A stretch of DNA of 64,000 bases from Annulohypoxylon bovei var. microspora. Its lineage: Eukaryota; Ascomycota; Sordariomycetes; Xylariales; Hypoxylaceae. The position numbers were made by a program, and so were the translations under genes. This document shows positions 22,490-35,253 of this stretch, in pieces (position 1 is the first letter of the stretch; the number at the start of each line of letters is the position of its first letter). The notes under the pieces were generated by a model. It saw only the letters and a list, made by a program, of their open reading frames with translations, made no database searches and was not told the DNA's origin. The DNA lies in contig MU405218.1 of NCBI GenBank assembly GCA_022836615.1, positions 62,001-126,000 of the forward strand, written 5' to 3'.

Positions 22490-24214
22490 ATGGCGGCAAA
22501 AATGTAAGTAGATTAATCTAGTTAACTTCTCCGGGAGCAGCAACTAACTAAGATTCGTAAGCTTCGTCCTGGGTAGCGTCAATGGCAAGTTGGAATCTGC
22601 TTTCCAGAAGCTTGCGACTTTGCACCACAAGCAGAATTTCGCCTTCGCTATTGTTACTGGAGATCTTTTCACATTCGACCAAGACGAAGACACCTTGTCG
22701 CGACTTCTCAATGGTGAGATCCAAGTACCGATCTCGACCTATTTCACCATAGGCACAATCCCATTACCGGAACGAGTAATCGAGCGCGTCGAGAAAGGCG
22801 AAGACGTAGGTCTACGTTCTTTCCTAGCCATGCATCTCTACTAGGTCTAATTTCATCCCGTATCTAGGTTTGCGAGAATCTTCATTTCCTTAGCAAGCGA
22901 AGTATCACCAAAACTTCAGATGGAATCAGAATCGTGGTATTAGGGGGCACTCTTGACAAGTCTGTTGTCAGTGACGAGTCGAACGAACAACACCTTCCGT
23001 TTCACACTGCCGACGACGCGAAGATACTCCGTGGCGCTAACTCCGCCGATATCTTGTTGACGACGTGCTGGCCCTCTAACGTATGGGCTAACTCAAGCAA
23101 ATCACTAACGCCAGAGCAGCAAACTGCGACCGCAAGCACCGATGAGATCGCCGAGCTATGTGCTGCTATTAAACCTCGGTATCACTTCGCAGCGTCGCAT
23201 GCCGACTTCTTCTACGAGCGCGAACCCTTTTTCCACCCGCCAAGTAGCCCTGAATCCGACCAGATGCCCATCACCCGATTCATCTCACTCGCTCCTTACG
23301 GCAATGCGGCTAAAGCGAAGGCCATGTATGCCTTCAATCTCGTCCCCGGAGAGGCGCCTTCTTCCATACCTCCTGGCAGCACTGTTTCTCCATTCCTTCC
23401 TAAAGCCAATCTACGGAAACGACCAGCTCCTACTAATGACCATGATCATCACGGAGGCGGCCGTCACGTACGCCGTCGGAAAGAACGATTGCCTCCTCCT
23501 GGACCTGATCAGTGCTTCTTTTGTCTTAGTAACACACAAGTAGACACTCATATGATCTGCTGCATCGGAGACGACTCCTACGTCACTACAGCCAAGGGCC
23601 CATTACCTAGCTCGGATATATTCACCTCGTCAGGCCTCTCTTTTCCAGGCCATCAAATCATCATACCGCTTCCCCATGAACCTACTATTCGTGCAATGGG
23701 TGGAGATGCCGACAAGACTTACAAGGAGATGACGCGCTTCAAGGAGTCCATGCAAGCTATGATTGCGACAGAGTCAAAGTACAAGTTAGGTGCAGTGACT
23801 TTTGAGATAAGTCGACAATACGGAATTCACGTCCATTGGCAATTCATCCCCGTCCCTTCAGAGCTCATCCACAAGGGCCTCATCGAAGCCGGTTTCAAAG
23901 TAGAAGCCGAAAACCGCCAATTCCCGCCTTTCGAGGAGGTAGCCCTAGAGTCCGGCATTGACGAGACGTCGGACTACTTCCGCGTCTGGATCTGGGCCGA
24001 TGATAGCGACACCGGCATCCAAAGCAAGGAGTTGGTGATGCGCTTTGATAGTAAGATTCGTTTCGACCTGCAATTTGGCCGCCGGGTGATAGCCAAGCTG
24101 CTCGGGCTCGAGAGCCGACTCGCCTGGAAAGACGTCGTTCAGCCCGTCGTTGAAGAGACCGAAGACGTTGAGAAATTCAAGGCGGCGTTTAAGCCTTGGG
24201 ACTTCACTGCGTAG
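22490..24214 (+). CDS. CwfJ-domain protein, CWF19L1/Drn1 homologue
   Basis: Three exons: 22490-22503 (only 14 bases), 22562-22805 and 22868-24214 (534 aa). Intron 1 has a CTAAC branch and a GTAAG acceptor. Joining it gives the conserved start MAAKIFVLGSVNGKLE. The N-terminal half resembles a metallophosphoesterase-like fold seen in CWF19L1/Drn1. A CwfJ_C_1 domain follows with CFFC (about 302-305) and a HIT-like HVHWQFIPVP motif (about 407-409), then CwfJ_C_2 up to KPWDFTA. Yeast Drn1 helps Dbr1 debranch intron lariats, so a role in lariat turnover is likely. The gene diverges from UTP20. Confidence 0.9.
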
Positions 24215-24655
24215 TGGAGTAGAATCGATGGCATTTTCGGGGTCGGCGTTAATGGTTCGCAAAAGTTATGATACCCGCGTTTGATTTTCTGCGGCATTGA
24301 CGATGAAATTCGGGATGAGCATCGCATATTATCGAAGAGTTAAGTGGTTTAGAGCAGTACGCAAGGATTTACATAGCAGTACAGTATGTGAGCTGACGGC
24401 ATATTTGAGCTTGCATGATGAGTATGGCTGAAGAGATACACATGAGATTATCATTAACTACAGCATAGTATCGGCGCAACATTTTCAAGCATTTGCTGCT
24501 CCCGGAGCATGTACACTAGATAGTTTACACGAGATTCAACCTTGCAGGTTAAACGGTGGATTGTACTACGCTAAAGATTAATAAAAACGCGATTATTTTC
24601 TAGAATAGCAGACTAAAAGTGATGATGGTAGGAGATTAGTATAACACGCTCAAGA
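24215..24655. other. Convergent spacer
   Basis: These 441 AT-rich bases lie between convergent genes. They hold only presumed 3' UTRs. Confidence 0.6.
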
Positions 24656-27045
24656 TCACCACCCTGGACGTTGTACCATAGGCTCATTCGTCACTTCATC
24701 GTCGTCTAACTTGTCAGCTTGGTCTCGGAAGACCTTCCGCAGGCGGCGCTGGTGCCACCACGCAAGAGCGCATACGAACCCGATAACGCCGACAGCCGTG
24801 CTACCCGTAACCGTCCACCAGCGCCGGGCAGCCTCGATGTCTTCGGCAGTGTTGTCGCTCATCACGATATACGCGTCCGGGTCGCTTAGCCTCGGCCAAT
24901 ACTTCACAGGTATCTTTCCATGGTGTTAGCCAGGTTTCTAATTAGACACGGTTACAATCCCACTGGATATTGTCGGCGTAGTAGTCTTCTCACCTTGCAA
25001 GCACAGCTGCGATATACACCTAGCAGCTGCATAGACGTGCCGCCCACCGCCGCGAATATCGAGAAGAATCCCACGAACACCTGTCCCCACCAGCAGACTC
25101 TCTTCACGACGGGGTTCGTCTCGGACCACCGCGTGCCGTACCGAATCCTCAGCCTCGCGGCGCACGTCCACAGCGCCATCTCGCATACTTGGCTGATAGC
25201 GTAAACGAGGTACGTCATGCTACGGCAGGAAAGCCCGGCTTGCGGCGTGTTGTACGAAGTCAGAAACGCAAGGCAACAGGGAACCAGCACCGCGAACAGA
25301 GCGCTGACGAAGACGTAAAAGCAATCTTGCCAGTTCAGCGTGAGCGACTTGCGCAATTCGCTCGGCTGGATTCGGTTGTTGCCCCGGCAAGCCGAGGAGG
25401 ATATGTACTCGCCGATCGCCTCCTGGATCCATTCACGCTTGTTGAGGCCGCGCTTCCAGAGTTTGACGGTCCGGAAGCGGCCTTCGAAGGCGGTCTCAAT
25501 CGGATTGTATCCCTCGACCCGCCGTATGATGAAACCAATGCCGCTATATTTCTTGACCCTTTCGAGATATTGCCTCCAGATACTTTCAACATATTCGTCT
25601 TTTGGGGCGGTGATGCCTCCATCGTATACGATGGCGTCGAGTGTGCTAGGACTATTGGACGCTAGCATCGCGCATGACTATCGCATATTAAGTCAGTAAT
25701 TCATAATTAGGTCCTATATCAAAGTGTTTGATGAACTTGACGTTCACACTTCACCTCACGTAGAGTAATACCTAAGAAAAATAAGGGAGGTTTGCGGCTC
25801 CGATATACATACGATAATAGCAAGATAAGGAATCACCATCCACCCTACAGGCAGCTATTAGTATTTACATGATGGCCTATGAAATAAGAGGCCTCGCTAG
25901 AGCAACGACTCACATAGTCCAAAAGCCAGAGCATGAGCGGTATCATTATCTCCCAGGTTATTATCTGAGTCCAAGACGGTGTAGACGAAGCTACCGAGGA
26001 AGAACAAGACTGGTGCCCCAACCGTGGATCCGAAGCTAGATTCAAAGTCAGCTTCATATACGCAGTTTTCATCCAGCACTCACTCTCACCTCGCTTGTGC
26101 ATTAAGAAGGGCCTTGAGTTTAGTCGGCAGGGTCACAAGTGCCCCATTCTGTGGGTCTGCTAACTTCAACGCCTCATATTCGTCGACCATCACCATGACC
26201 CTTTTCCAGACGCTATTATGCACCAACCTACTCGTAGTACGACTCGGGCCCACAGGCATCTTCCCCTCGAGATCAGTCGAAACGGCGCTGTCATGGCGAC
26301 TCTCGCCTCCCAGCTCTTCATTCTCAAGCGTAGCCATTCGAATATTCCCCACAACAACAGCCAGCAGTAACTGAGCCTTCACCCGCACCGGGATAGCCGG
26401 CGGCTCTTCATTCGGCGGGGCCAGAAACTCCAGGACCTTCCGGTCGAGCGCGTATTCGTACACCGCGCTTAGCAGCATCGGCCCCGCGAACGCAAAGCAA
26501 ATCGCGAGCCAGACCACCGTATCTAACGTCATAAGCACGACCGCGCCTAGCAGCCTAATCCAATACGTCATCAGTCCAACAATAGTTCTAGGGTGCCCTT
26601 TGAACACGATCTCGGGGATGGCCAGTTTATGGGTCCTCGGGACGTTGGTGCAGAATGCCAGGCTCGGGACGATGAACTGGACGAGCGGCCCGACCCACTG
26701 CTGCATGACAGTCGAGCGGGACATCTCCCACCCGGAACACCGCGTCTCGCACCAGCGGTACGGGACCCGGACGACGGGGGCCCCGGTCGTGTCGCCGGTC
26801 CACGCAGCGCCGCACGGGAACTCGTCGCCGTGGATCGCAGCCTCGAGGGAGCTGAGCGAGACCCCGGGCGCGACGAACGATGTCTGTGCGTAGGAGAGAT
26901 TACCGTCGGGGCGGACGGTTAGCGAGTCGTTGAGCGCGAGCAGGCAGCAGTGCGTGAAGTTCTGGCCCCCAAGCCCTGGCGGGCGCGAGCTCGGCGGGTT
27001 ATAGGAGAGACCCGCTAGTTGCGGGACTAGGTTTCCTATGCTCAT
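24656..27045 (-). CDS. Multi-pass membrane protein, fungal hypothetical
   Basis: Five exons: 27045-26090, 26035-25914, 25844-25813 (32 nt), 25677-24994 and 24901-24656 (679 aa). All junctions keep frame (phases 2, 1, 0, 0). The protein starts with an ectodomain rich in Cys, Gly and possible N-glycosylation sites (NFTHCC), followed by about seven hydrophobic segments. These include WIRLLGAVVLMTLDTVVWLAI, GAPVLFFLGSFVYTV, WWMVIPYLAII (made by the 32-nt exon), DCFYVFVSALFAVLVPCCLAFL and GSTAVGVIGFVCALAWW near the C-terminus. The start is uncertain: the frame is open 19 codons upstream of 27045 without an ATG, so a further 5' exon is possible. The last acceptor could also lie 12 bases upstream. 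I do not recognise a named family. Confidence 0.7.
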
Positions 27046-29775
27046 TTTGCTAGCGTTTTCTTGAAATTCAAACCCAGGATTTCCGTAAGTATAATGAGGC
27101 AATCAACTAGCCAGCAGGATATCGAGAGGGGTTCCGAACGCCGTCCGACGATTTATTAAAGGGGCGCGAAAGCGGGCAGGGGTTGAAAGGTTTCTCCCCA
27201 TCGTGCGACGTGCGTATAGATATCAACGGAATTCCACCACTGATTATGTGTCGGTCATCGTAAACCTCTATAGCGGTGTGTCTTGTCATATATGGTATAT
27301 CCGTATGGCAATCATGAGAGTTCCCGGACGAGGAGACGGAAATATGCGTTGGTGGCGTTACGCATGTCTCACGATACACCAAGCGTCATAGGACGGCGTA
27401 GAATAAAAAGCACAAGAAACAAGAAGCAGGGCGATATCATCCCCCAATAGGATTTCTTTCGAAAACGCCTATTTCCATTCGGATTGCCGTTCTTGTGTAG
27501 ATCTATCATGATTTCTCAGCCACAAATCTGAAATATCTTGAAGGTGTTCGTCAGTCCCGTTCACCCAACCCCGAGGAAGAATGAGAATAGAAATGAGCGC
27601 GTCCACGTATGAGGTAACTATCCTATTCGTTAATCAGGGCTGGAGATAATTCGCTGAAATTTCACCATCCCCAACGTGTAAATTTTCCGATCGAATAGGT
27701 ACGAAATATTGTACTATGACAGAGCCACGGCCTTTCTGTCTCACAAGACCAATTAAATATGAAGATCTAGCTAACATGTGTACGGCCGAACACGTTGACC
27801 AACATGTGCCACGTACTCTAGGTACATGTACATATGTACCGAGATCTTGCTAAGACCCCGCTAGGACCTAATCGGCGGGGCTAGACTGACCAATACCTTA
27901 AGCGCGCCCTGAAACAAAGCGACGGCAAAGCTTCGATCCCCAGCTTCTAAACTTCCAAACTTTTAAACTTCCAAGCTTCCGAGTTTTTAAACTTTTAAGC
28001 TTGAAAGTTACTGCATGGAAGCTCCCGAGTTATCGCATAGAAACTCTCAAGTTTTGATATTAGGCTCACAGACAGCAAGAGGTATAATTTTATATATCTT
28101 CTCGTTATTAGCTGGTTGATTACGAACTCCTATTCTTCCAAGCACACAGCCTAGCTACGGGCGCGACCATGGCCTATAAAGTGAAGGGGTTTCATCGATC
28201 ATAAAGCAAGCTCGTACCCCTCCCCCACCAAGGTATGCTTTGTTGGCAATTGTCTTCGTCGAGGCACGATGGCCTTCTGGCATCAATTATTTCCTCGGTT
28301 ATATCAGCATCCGCCACCATTGCCTCAGCTCTTATCATAGCACGCGCAGCTGCAAAAGCCACGGCTGCCTACTGACTTGGCTGGATCAGTAGGTACCTAC
28401 ATACTTAACTAAAGAAAATATACCGGTACGCATTGTACTACATGCCTTGGAAGCAATCGAACTAATAAAGTGGGACCCAGTTCGTTCGTTTATACATGTA
28501 AATGACGAAGAATTAAACTTGGGTCAGAACTATATCATGTATGGCAGGTAGACCTCATCTTGTTACCAATTGCTGCGAGGCAACTGCCACCGCATGAGGT
28601 TCGGGTTCGGTCCGTTGCAGTTTAGGCGTAACACCAATCAATGTCAACTCTGCGCACACCCTTGGGATCTTCGTGTTTCTGAATTGCTATGTCGTAATTA
28701 TGCTTCGCTTTCAACTTTACCTAGTCTAGCCAGTATCCCACCTTAACTTCTACTTAAGATTCTCATTCATTTCCTCACTTTTTAAGATAAAACTATCTGT
28801 GTACTCAGCACTTTGGATTGACAGTATACATGGTATCCTAAATTAGCCAACCCACCAAAGGACCGCCATGACATGATTGTAGTATTTATGGCGAAAGACA
28901 AGAAAGTTCAAAAGGTCACCAGTTGATAAAAAAAAAATAACTTAATAGTTATTTGTAATTCCAATACCCAATGTTTAATTTTCCAACACAGACGTAATCG
29001 AATGGTTTAAAGCTATGATAACTTAAACTCATAGAATTGCTAGGTATTGAGGCTTTTCTATTCCCAGAGTCCCTGACTAAATGCGCTAACGGCTCATGAC
29101 GCTTTAAAGCTCGGAAATGTAAAATCCACCAGGGTGATCCATAGGTATGTTAAGAAAATCCAATCTCAGATTGTATGAAGAAGCTTATTGTACACTTTCC
29201 ACTTACACCCACACCCTCCCCGGACGCTATGGCTACTAGTTTTCATAAGTGCACTTTTCTCCATACGGTCATACGGTCGAGTCGGTGGTGACTGAATGAT
29301 GCTTCGGTACCTGCGAGGAAAGAACCGATGGCCCAGCCGCGCCCCACCTATACTAACATACAGGAAATCGCATAGGAGGCAGGTATGAGTTGGCACGAGT
29401 AAACACTTGTACACCAATTGCTTGGTTAAACTTGTCAGGAAACTTAGAATTACCCATAGTTACTCACCTTCTCGTTATTTTTATTCTCTCAAGTTTCCGC
29501 TCACAATACCTCAGCTCGCTCGCGGTGGTTTGATGCGAATACCTTACCTAAATATGCATCATCAAAAATGATACATGAACTCCGGCTTCACGAGATTAAT
29601 GAGAGGATAGGAGACATATACCAGCTATATTCATTTAACCTTCATCCTCTTTTAAACAGTCGTCAAGTCAGGCTTTATATATAATTAAAACTAAAAGTAT
29701 TCTGTTAAATCTAGCATATCTTTAAACACCGACAACATTTACATTATCGCCAAGTCAAGGACTCAAGAGGTCATC
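27046..29775. other. Long divergent intergenic region
   Basis: About 2.7 kb between divergent genes. No supported coding frame. It holds the promoter of the membrane protein, an 8-bp-period array (27944-28007), a 12-bp perfect palindrome GTAGGTACCTAC (28389-28400), an 8-bp tandem duplication ATACGGTC (29263-29278) and the promoter/leader of C2H2 protein B. Confidence 0.55.
27944..28007. repeat. Degenerate 8-bp tandem array
   Basis: Eight consecutive 8-base units, consensus CTTYYAAR: CTTCTAAA, CTTCCAAA, CTTTTAAA, CTTCCAAG, CTTCCGAG, TTTTTAAA, CTTTTAAG, CTTGAAAG. A related unit (CTTCGATC) precedes at 27931. Confidence 0.8.
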
Positions 29776-30372
29776 ATGTCGCTAAGTGGTTCATCTATTC
29801 CGCCGAACGATCAACTCATCAGTGTCTCAATGGGCATAAAATTTGATACCGGTAAACCCCAGGTTCATTGCTGCTGGTGCTCCCAACGCTTCACGAAACT
29901 AGGGAATTTTAAGAACCATCTACAGCGAGAGCACCAGATTAATCCGGGCAAGCATGGGTTTATTCCATCAACTCGAATGCAGGGGTCTGGCCTAGGCCCA
30001 GAAGTGATGCATCCCATCCCCCGCAGCCCCGACATTTCGTCCCAGCATCAGCGTCTAAGTCCCAACCCTAACTCAACCCCAACCCCGGCTCTCCCCAGCT
30101 ACAAATACTCAGCTACGCTCCAAGGGAGCCAATTTGAAGCAACTACTCTTCAGCCGCCGTTCCTCACTTCCCCACAGCATGGGCTCTCTGCTCAGACTGT
30201 CACGCTCAATGCAGGCCAACCTTCCGACCCGACCAACCAGAACACGGCCTTGCCCGCCAATAGCCCCGCAAACTCAGCTTTCAATGACAGTGTTGCATAC
30301 ACAATTGACAATTCTAGCGAATTCATGAGCCCGTATCAGGTCCAGTACCAGAATTTTCGAAGCAGCTTTTAA
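29776..30372 (+). CDS. Small single-C2H2 zinc finger protein B
   Basis: Single exon, 198 aa. One finger C-x2-C-x12-H-x4-H (Cys32, Cys35, His48, His53) with CCWC and FKNHLQREH. An Asn/Pro/Ser/Gln-rich disordered tail of about 140 residues follows. It shares finger spacing, the Trp inside the CxxC, the KNHL core and the preceding SSIPPN/SLAPPN block with protein A at 12886-13377. The two genes lie 16 kb apart on opposite strands. The function is unknown. The pair looks like an old duplication, because the tails do not align. Confidence 0.65.
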   Translation: MSLSGSSIPPNDQLISVSMGIKFDTGKPQVHCCWCSQRFTKLGNFKNHLQREHQINPGKHGFIPSTRMQGSGLGPEVMHPIPRSPDISSQHQRLSPNPNSTPTPALPSYKYSATLQGSQFEATTLQPPFLTSPQHGLSAQTVTLNAGQPSDPTNQNTALPANSPANSAFNDSVAYTIDNSSEFMSPYQVQYQNFRSSF

Positions 30373-32066
30373 ATTGGGCTGAATACAATGGATGGCAGTG
30401 ATGTTTGTAAGAAACACCTTGGTATTAGTGAATTCGCGCCAGGTGGCTGGTGGATTTGAATGCGTTACATACATTCGACTGGTGGCCGGGATATTCACTT
30501 CACAGCCCTCATTTAGACTCCGTTTTTTTCCTTCTTACTTTCGGGGTTGTCGACACCGGGGAAATCGATGATTATGTGGCTCATATTTAAAGATATCGAT
30601 ATTATGGGCCTAGTTTTCGCGAAGCGTATCGTTGAGGGATCATTTAGGCGATGTTTTGGCGCTTGATTATCATTGGTCGTTGGAGGTTCACAATAAGATT
30701 GTTAGCATCGACATGAGGTATGATTTACGAGCCATGATCTTTAATGATACATCATTCTTTACCTGGGAATCGCAGAGCCTCTATCACATAGTCTTCGGAG
30801 ACAATATGACGAGAGGTTAATTCCGGCAGCCCTCTGGTCCCTCCCTCGGCGAAGCCGTATGCGGGTGATCGCCCGCATCGATATCCCTATTTTGACTCAA
30901 TGCTCTTTACATTTACCAAATAAGGCTCTTGAGATTGATTCAATCAAGATCATACCAAGTTGCTTTCCAAACCTAGCCTTCTTTTCTACAATATTACTCT
31001 ACGCCAAGAGACATAGTTGGTGTTCCAACTGCTTCGTACAGACACGAAATAATAATCAGATGGAACCCTACCTACCTGATCAATATATATTACAATCGAT
31101 ATGACTGGCCATCGAATTGCTTTTAAAGCGTACAATAATAATGGCATAGAGCTCCCAACTCGAGACATCATGGTCCTCATATAGGCTCGGTAACGCGTTG
31201 AGAATCCGAGACGAGAATTAAGGTTATTAATTTTATGAATTATAGGGAGGTTATACTCGTGATTTTCTCACTACATTTATAACCACAATACGATACCGAA
31301 TATCGGGATATCTTCTGCGCCTAGGATATTTCCCAAAGAATCTCTTTCCTAGAAATCCAGATTTGTGGAATTTTCTAGACACGACAGCGACCGATCCACC
31401 GCGAAAGTAGCTGCTATCGTGTTTACCGATATCCATCTATAGAACTACCTATAGGCTCGACATATGAACCTGTTAACAGACCTGTGGTATATCCAGTAGA
31501 TAGCCTAAGAATACGACATATCTCAACCAGAAAGGAACAATACCGACACTAAATCTAGCGTATGTGCCTAGCTTATCGAACCTCTTCCCTTAACGACGAA
31601 GACCACCTTGCTCCTCGACGCATCATCAATGCGAAAGTGCTATAGATGAAGGACAAAAACATGATATTATTGATAGTCGGCCAATAGAAATTACCAATGG
31701 CAAAATTAAACCCGTTTGAGTAGTCGAAATAAAGATCATGTACCTATCGACCTTTACCCCCCCCTTTTCCCCTTCAATCCTGCCACGTCGTCACGCCCCA
31801 CCGTTTAGATCACCAACACCGCAAACTCCTATTACGAGATTCCAATTGGCGCGAAAAGAAGCCTAGAACAGTGTTTCCATGTTTGAAAGGCGCAGCAAAA
31901 GTAAACTTGTCATTCCTGGGAAAGCCAGTTTTGGCACACCGCGTAGCTCACTGCGATAACCCCTTATAGGTAATAGGCAAGATTACAACACAACCCGCAC
32001 CTCATGAATGAAACCTCTTTATACATATTATATACCTCAGTACCTACATATCTAGCAAAGGCAATA
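30373..32066. other. Gene-free spacer
   Basis: About 1.7 kb with no supported gene, AT-rich, with frames shorter than 82 codons. The right end is the 3' UTR of POL5. Confidence 0.55.
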
Positions 32067-35000
32067 TCACGACGCCTCCTGCACCTGCCCACCACCCCCA
32101 ACAGCCCCCGCACTCGCATTCGCCGCATGCCCCATACCCCAATTAACCCAGTCGGAAAAGAAGAAGCCCTGGATCTTCAGCTCGCCCCTCTGGCACCGGG
32201 CAAACGTCTTAGCATAGACCTCGTTAACGCCCTCGACATTCTCCCTGTCCGCGACCAAGCCCGACGCGACGAGCAGACTAGCGGCCGACGCCGCCCTGCC
32301 GTACGCGTGCGACGCGTCCCTCGCGGCCTGGCTATGGATCTCCTTGAGTAGCGCGAACTGCTTCTCCGCGTCGAACGTGACGTCGCCGTTAGCCCCACGC
32401 GCCTTCTTGAACGCCTTAGCGAAGTTCTCGATCGCCGCGCCGGCCTTATTAGCCAGCGGTTTGGCGGCGGTCGTGCGCACGGTCTCGAGGAGCGGCAGCA
32501 GGAGGCTGAAGGCGAGGGGGTTGGCGGCTTCGTGCTTGAGGTACAGGGCGACGAAGTCGAGGATGCGGTGCTTGAACATGACGACCGACTCCTTGGCGTC
32601 CTTCTTCTCCTTCTTCTTGCCGCTGTTCTTGGCCCTCTGCTTGAACACCTCGACGAGCTTCTCGTCGAGGGCTATCATCTCCGAGTCCGTCATGTCCGAG
32701 TCGTTGTCCGAGGACTCGGCTTCCTTGTCCTTGTCTAGGCGGTGGCTCCTGAGGACCGAGGCGAGCACGTCGTCGAGGTCTGCGAGCTCTTTGGCGTTGG
32801 CCTCTGTTTGCGCCTTGTCCTCGTCCTCTGCATCGCTGTCTCCGTCCGCATCCTCGTCTTCGTCATCGGCCGCGGCTTCGGCTCCGTTCAGAGTAACGAA
32901 TTCGACGTCGGAGCCGATTTCCGAGATTTCGTCTTCTTCCACGTCCTCGGCGTCCTCTCCCGAATTCGAATCTTCGGCGTCATCCATCTCTACGTCTTCA
33001 TCCTCGAGGTTCTCGAATAACGCTTGGTATCCCTTTTCGTTTTCTTCCGCCACAAGCGGCTCCGTTAGAAGCTCGAGGGCTTCGGGTGATATCTGTGAAG
33101 TAAATGCCTCGAAGACCTGCTCGCTGATTTGTCGCATCATAGGTGACTGCCGAGAGACTAACGACAGCAATATCTCCACCAAGAGTTCCGAACTCCCGCC
33201 TTCCTTGCTCTTCATTTTCTCGGAACATCGCTCCAAATCCTGCAAGATGCTGATAGCATCTGGCGCCCCATCATATAGTTGTAGAATCGTAATAGCATAA
33301 AGTAGAGCGAGCCCAACCGATGCCCCAGCGCTTTTACTATCTGACTTTTTGCCAGCTTTTAGCAACTTTCGCATAGCCTTTAGTGCACTCTCTTGCTCGG
33401 CCTTGATTTCCTCGCTCATGCTCACTGCTGTGGGCTCGACTGAGATCACTGCATTGCATAAGTACTCGGCGTCGTCCCGCCGCTTCATAACTTTTCCGAT
33501 CGTAGACGCAAGTAGTCTTCGGAAGGCTTCTCTTGACTTATCCGAGAGCTCGGGTTTGTACCGTGGTTGTATCGAATATGCGCATGCCGCTAGTTCCTTT
33601 ACGCCAAGCTCCGCGACGTTAGTGGTACCATCACTATTACTAGAGGTCTCGGAGACCGGTTTTGCTTGGGTTGCTAATTTCGACACGTAGCCGGCGTAGA
33701 CTTGTCTTAACTTCTCGACTTCGTTACTAGCAACAGTTAATAAATCAGTTGAATTATTAAGGAGATTGAGACTCTTACTCTTTCGCGATAACAATAGGAT
33801 CTCGAAGAAGGTGGAGAACGTTCTTTGCATCGTCCGGAACAACCCATTGAAGCAAGTTCTCGACAGTCTTGGTATTCGTTCGCTGGTCAAAGTCGTAAGC
33901 TCCGTGTTTTCCGATAACCTCCTTTAGAACTGGTAATAGGAGTTCGGGTGAGGCCTGCACGGCCTTCTCTATCGACTGAAGGCTTTTCAGCGCAGCACGA
34001 TGAAGATACCGATCTTCCTTGGCAGCTTGGTTCATCAAACACTTCATTAGATTCCGAGTAAATAACTCCCTGGCCAACTTAGGGTTGTCTGTCGCAAATC
34101 CTTGGAGAAACTTCTGGAAAATCACGAAACCGCGAAATTTCTGTGCGTCAGAAGCATTTTTGGAGAAGAGTCCATCTAGACAATTAATTAGAATATTCAA
34201 AAATTCCACATTAGAAATAAACTCACCATCGATGACAGTTGTCCAGAAAAGCTTCAGTTGATCTTTGTTCTCTTTTCCACCAGCATGCTGTCCGATGAAT
34301 GTGGCAAGTATGAGATCCCAGACAAAGTGCAATTGAGCAGTCCAGCCACCTTGCTTACTTTTTGTGACTGCGGTATCCTCCCCGTTATCTTGCGCCACAT
34401 TGTCCTTCAGTACTCGAGCGACTTCTAGCAGAACACCAGGGCTCATAGGGTCATGCCAAGGCTTTGCGGGCGTCTTCAAATTGGGGTAACAACTTCGCGC
34501 CCTCATCCAGATCCCGATACCCTCCGCAGTCTTGCCAAGTCCAATATCGGACAGCTGTTGAAGCGTTTCTTCCGCTCTGTCCTGTCCCATCTGAGGTAGC
34601 GACTCGACAATAACCCATGCAGAGTGCGATCGTATCCAAACCTTCTTATCTGCCATTTGTAACAGCAATTCTAAGACTTTCGGCCATCTTGACTCTTCGT
34701 CAAAGAGAATTTTAGATTCCACGAAGCATTGCAGACCGAACAAACGACCAAAGTAGAAGTCCCTCTCTTCCTGTCCAGGAACGTGGCCGCTAGAGGTTGT
34801 CTTTTCCACTAGAATGTTCAAGATCTTGTCAAATGTCAAGCCAGGGTATTTCGACTTGGCCAGATCCTTAGTCCCGAACAGTTGGTTTAGTATTTCGGCT
34901 ATCACAAGACTGAAGCCTACTCGGGACGCATTCCTCGAGCTTGCAAGACCACGAAACAGACGGTTGTCGAGATGCCTCTCGAGAGCTGCTTCCGATGAGA

Positions 35001-35253
35001 TCAGAAGTCCGGTGACAATAGCATCTGCTGCAGCAATTCGCTCGTCACTATCAGCGCTACCGAGTAACTCGTATACCTTCGCTTCTCGTTTTCGATCCTC
35101 TCCCGTCAGAGTCTCGGTAAAAGGTGACTTTTCAAGATCAAGGGCTGCTGTCTCGGCACCATTCTGCAGAGATTGATCAACTTTCGCACGCTTTTGTGTA
35201 GGTTGGCTACCATTTGTACCAGTCTTATTGGCGCCGCGCTTTCGTTTAGCCAT
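32067..35253 (-). CDS. pol5: POL5 / MYBBP1A-type nucleolar protein
   Basis: Two exons: 35253-33779 and 33726-32067 (1044 aa). The 52-nt intron is GTAAGA...CTAG, phase 2. The start is Met of MAKRKRGANK, with a basic nuclear/nucleolar signal. The N-terminal half is an ARM-like solenoid (YELLGSADSDERIAAADAIV..., FGRLFGLQCFVES, LHFVWDLIL), matching the DNA polymerase phi/Pol5 family. The middle is a long acidic Asp/Glu tract typical of the family, and the C-terminus returns to helices (HRILDFVALYLKHE, IQGFFFSDWVNWGMG). Despite the name, Pol5 acts in rRNA transcription and ribosome assembly, not replication. The length agrees with fungal homologues (about 1,000 aa). Confidence 0.9.

Noticed and set aside
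32344..33300. 318-codon plus-strand Ser-rich frame opposite POL5
   Set aside because: The Ser runs mirror the Asp/Glu codons of the acidic POL5 tract on the other strand. No independent features.
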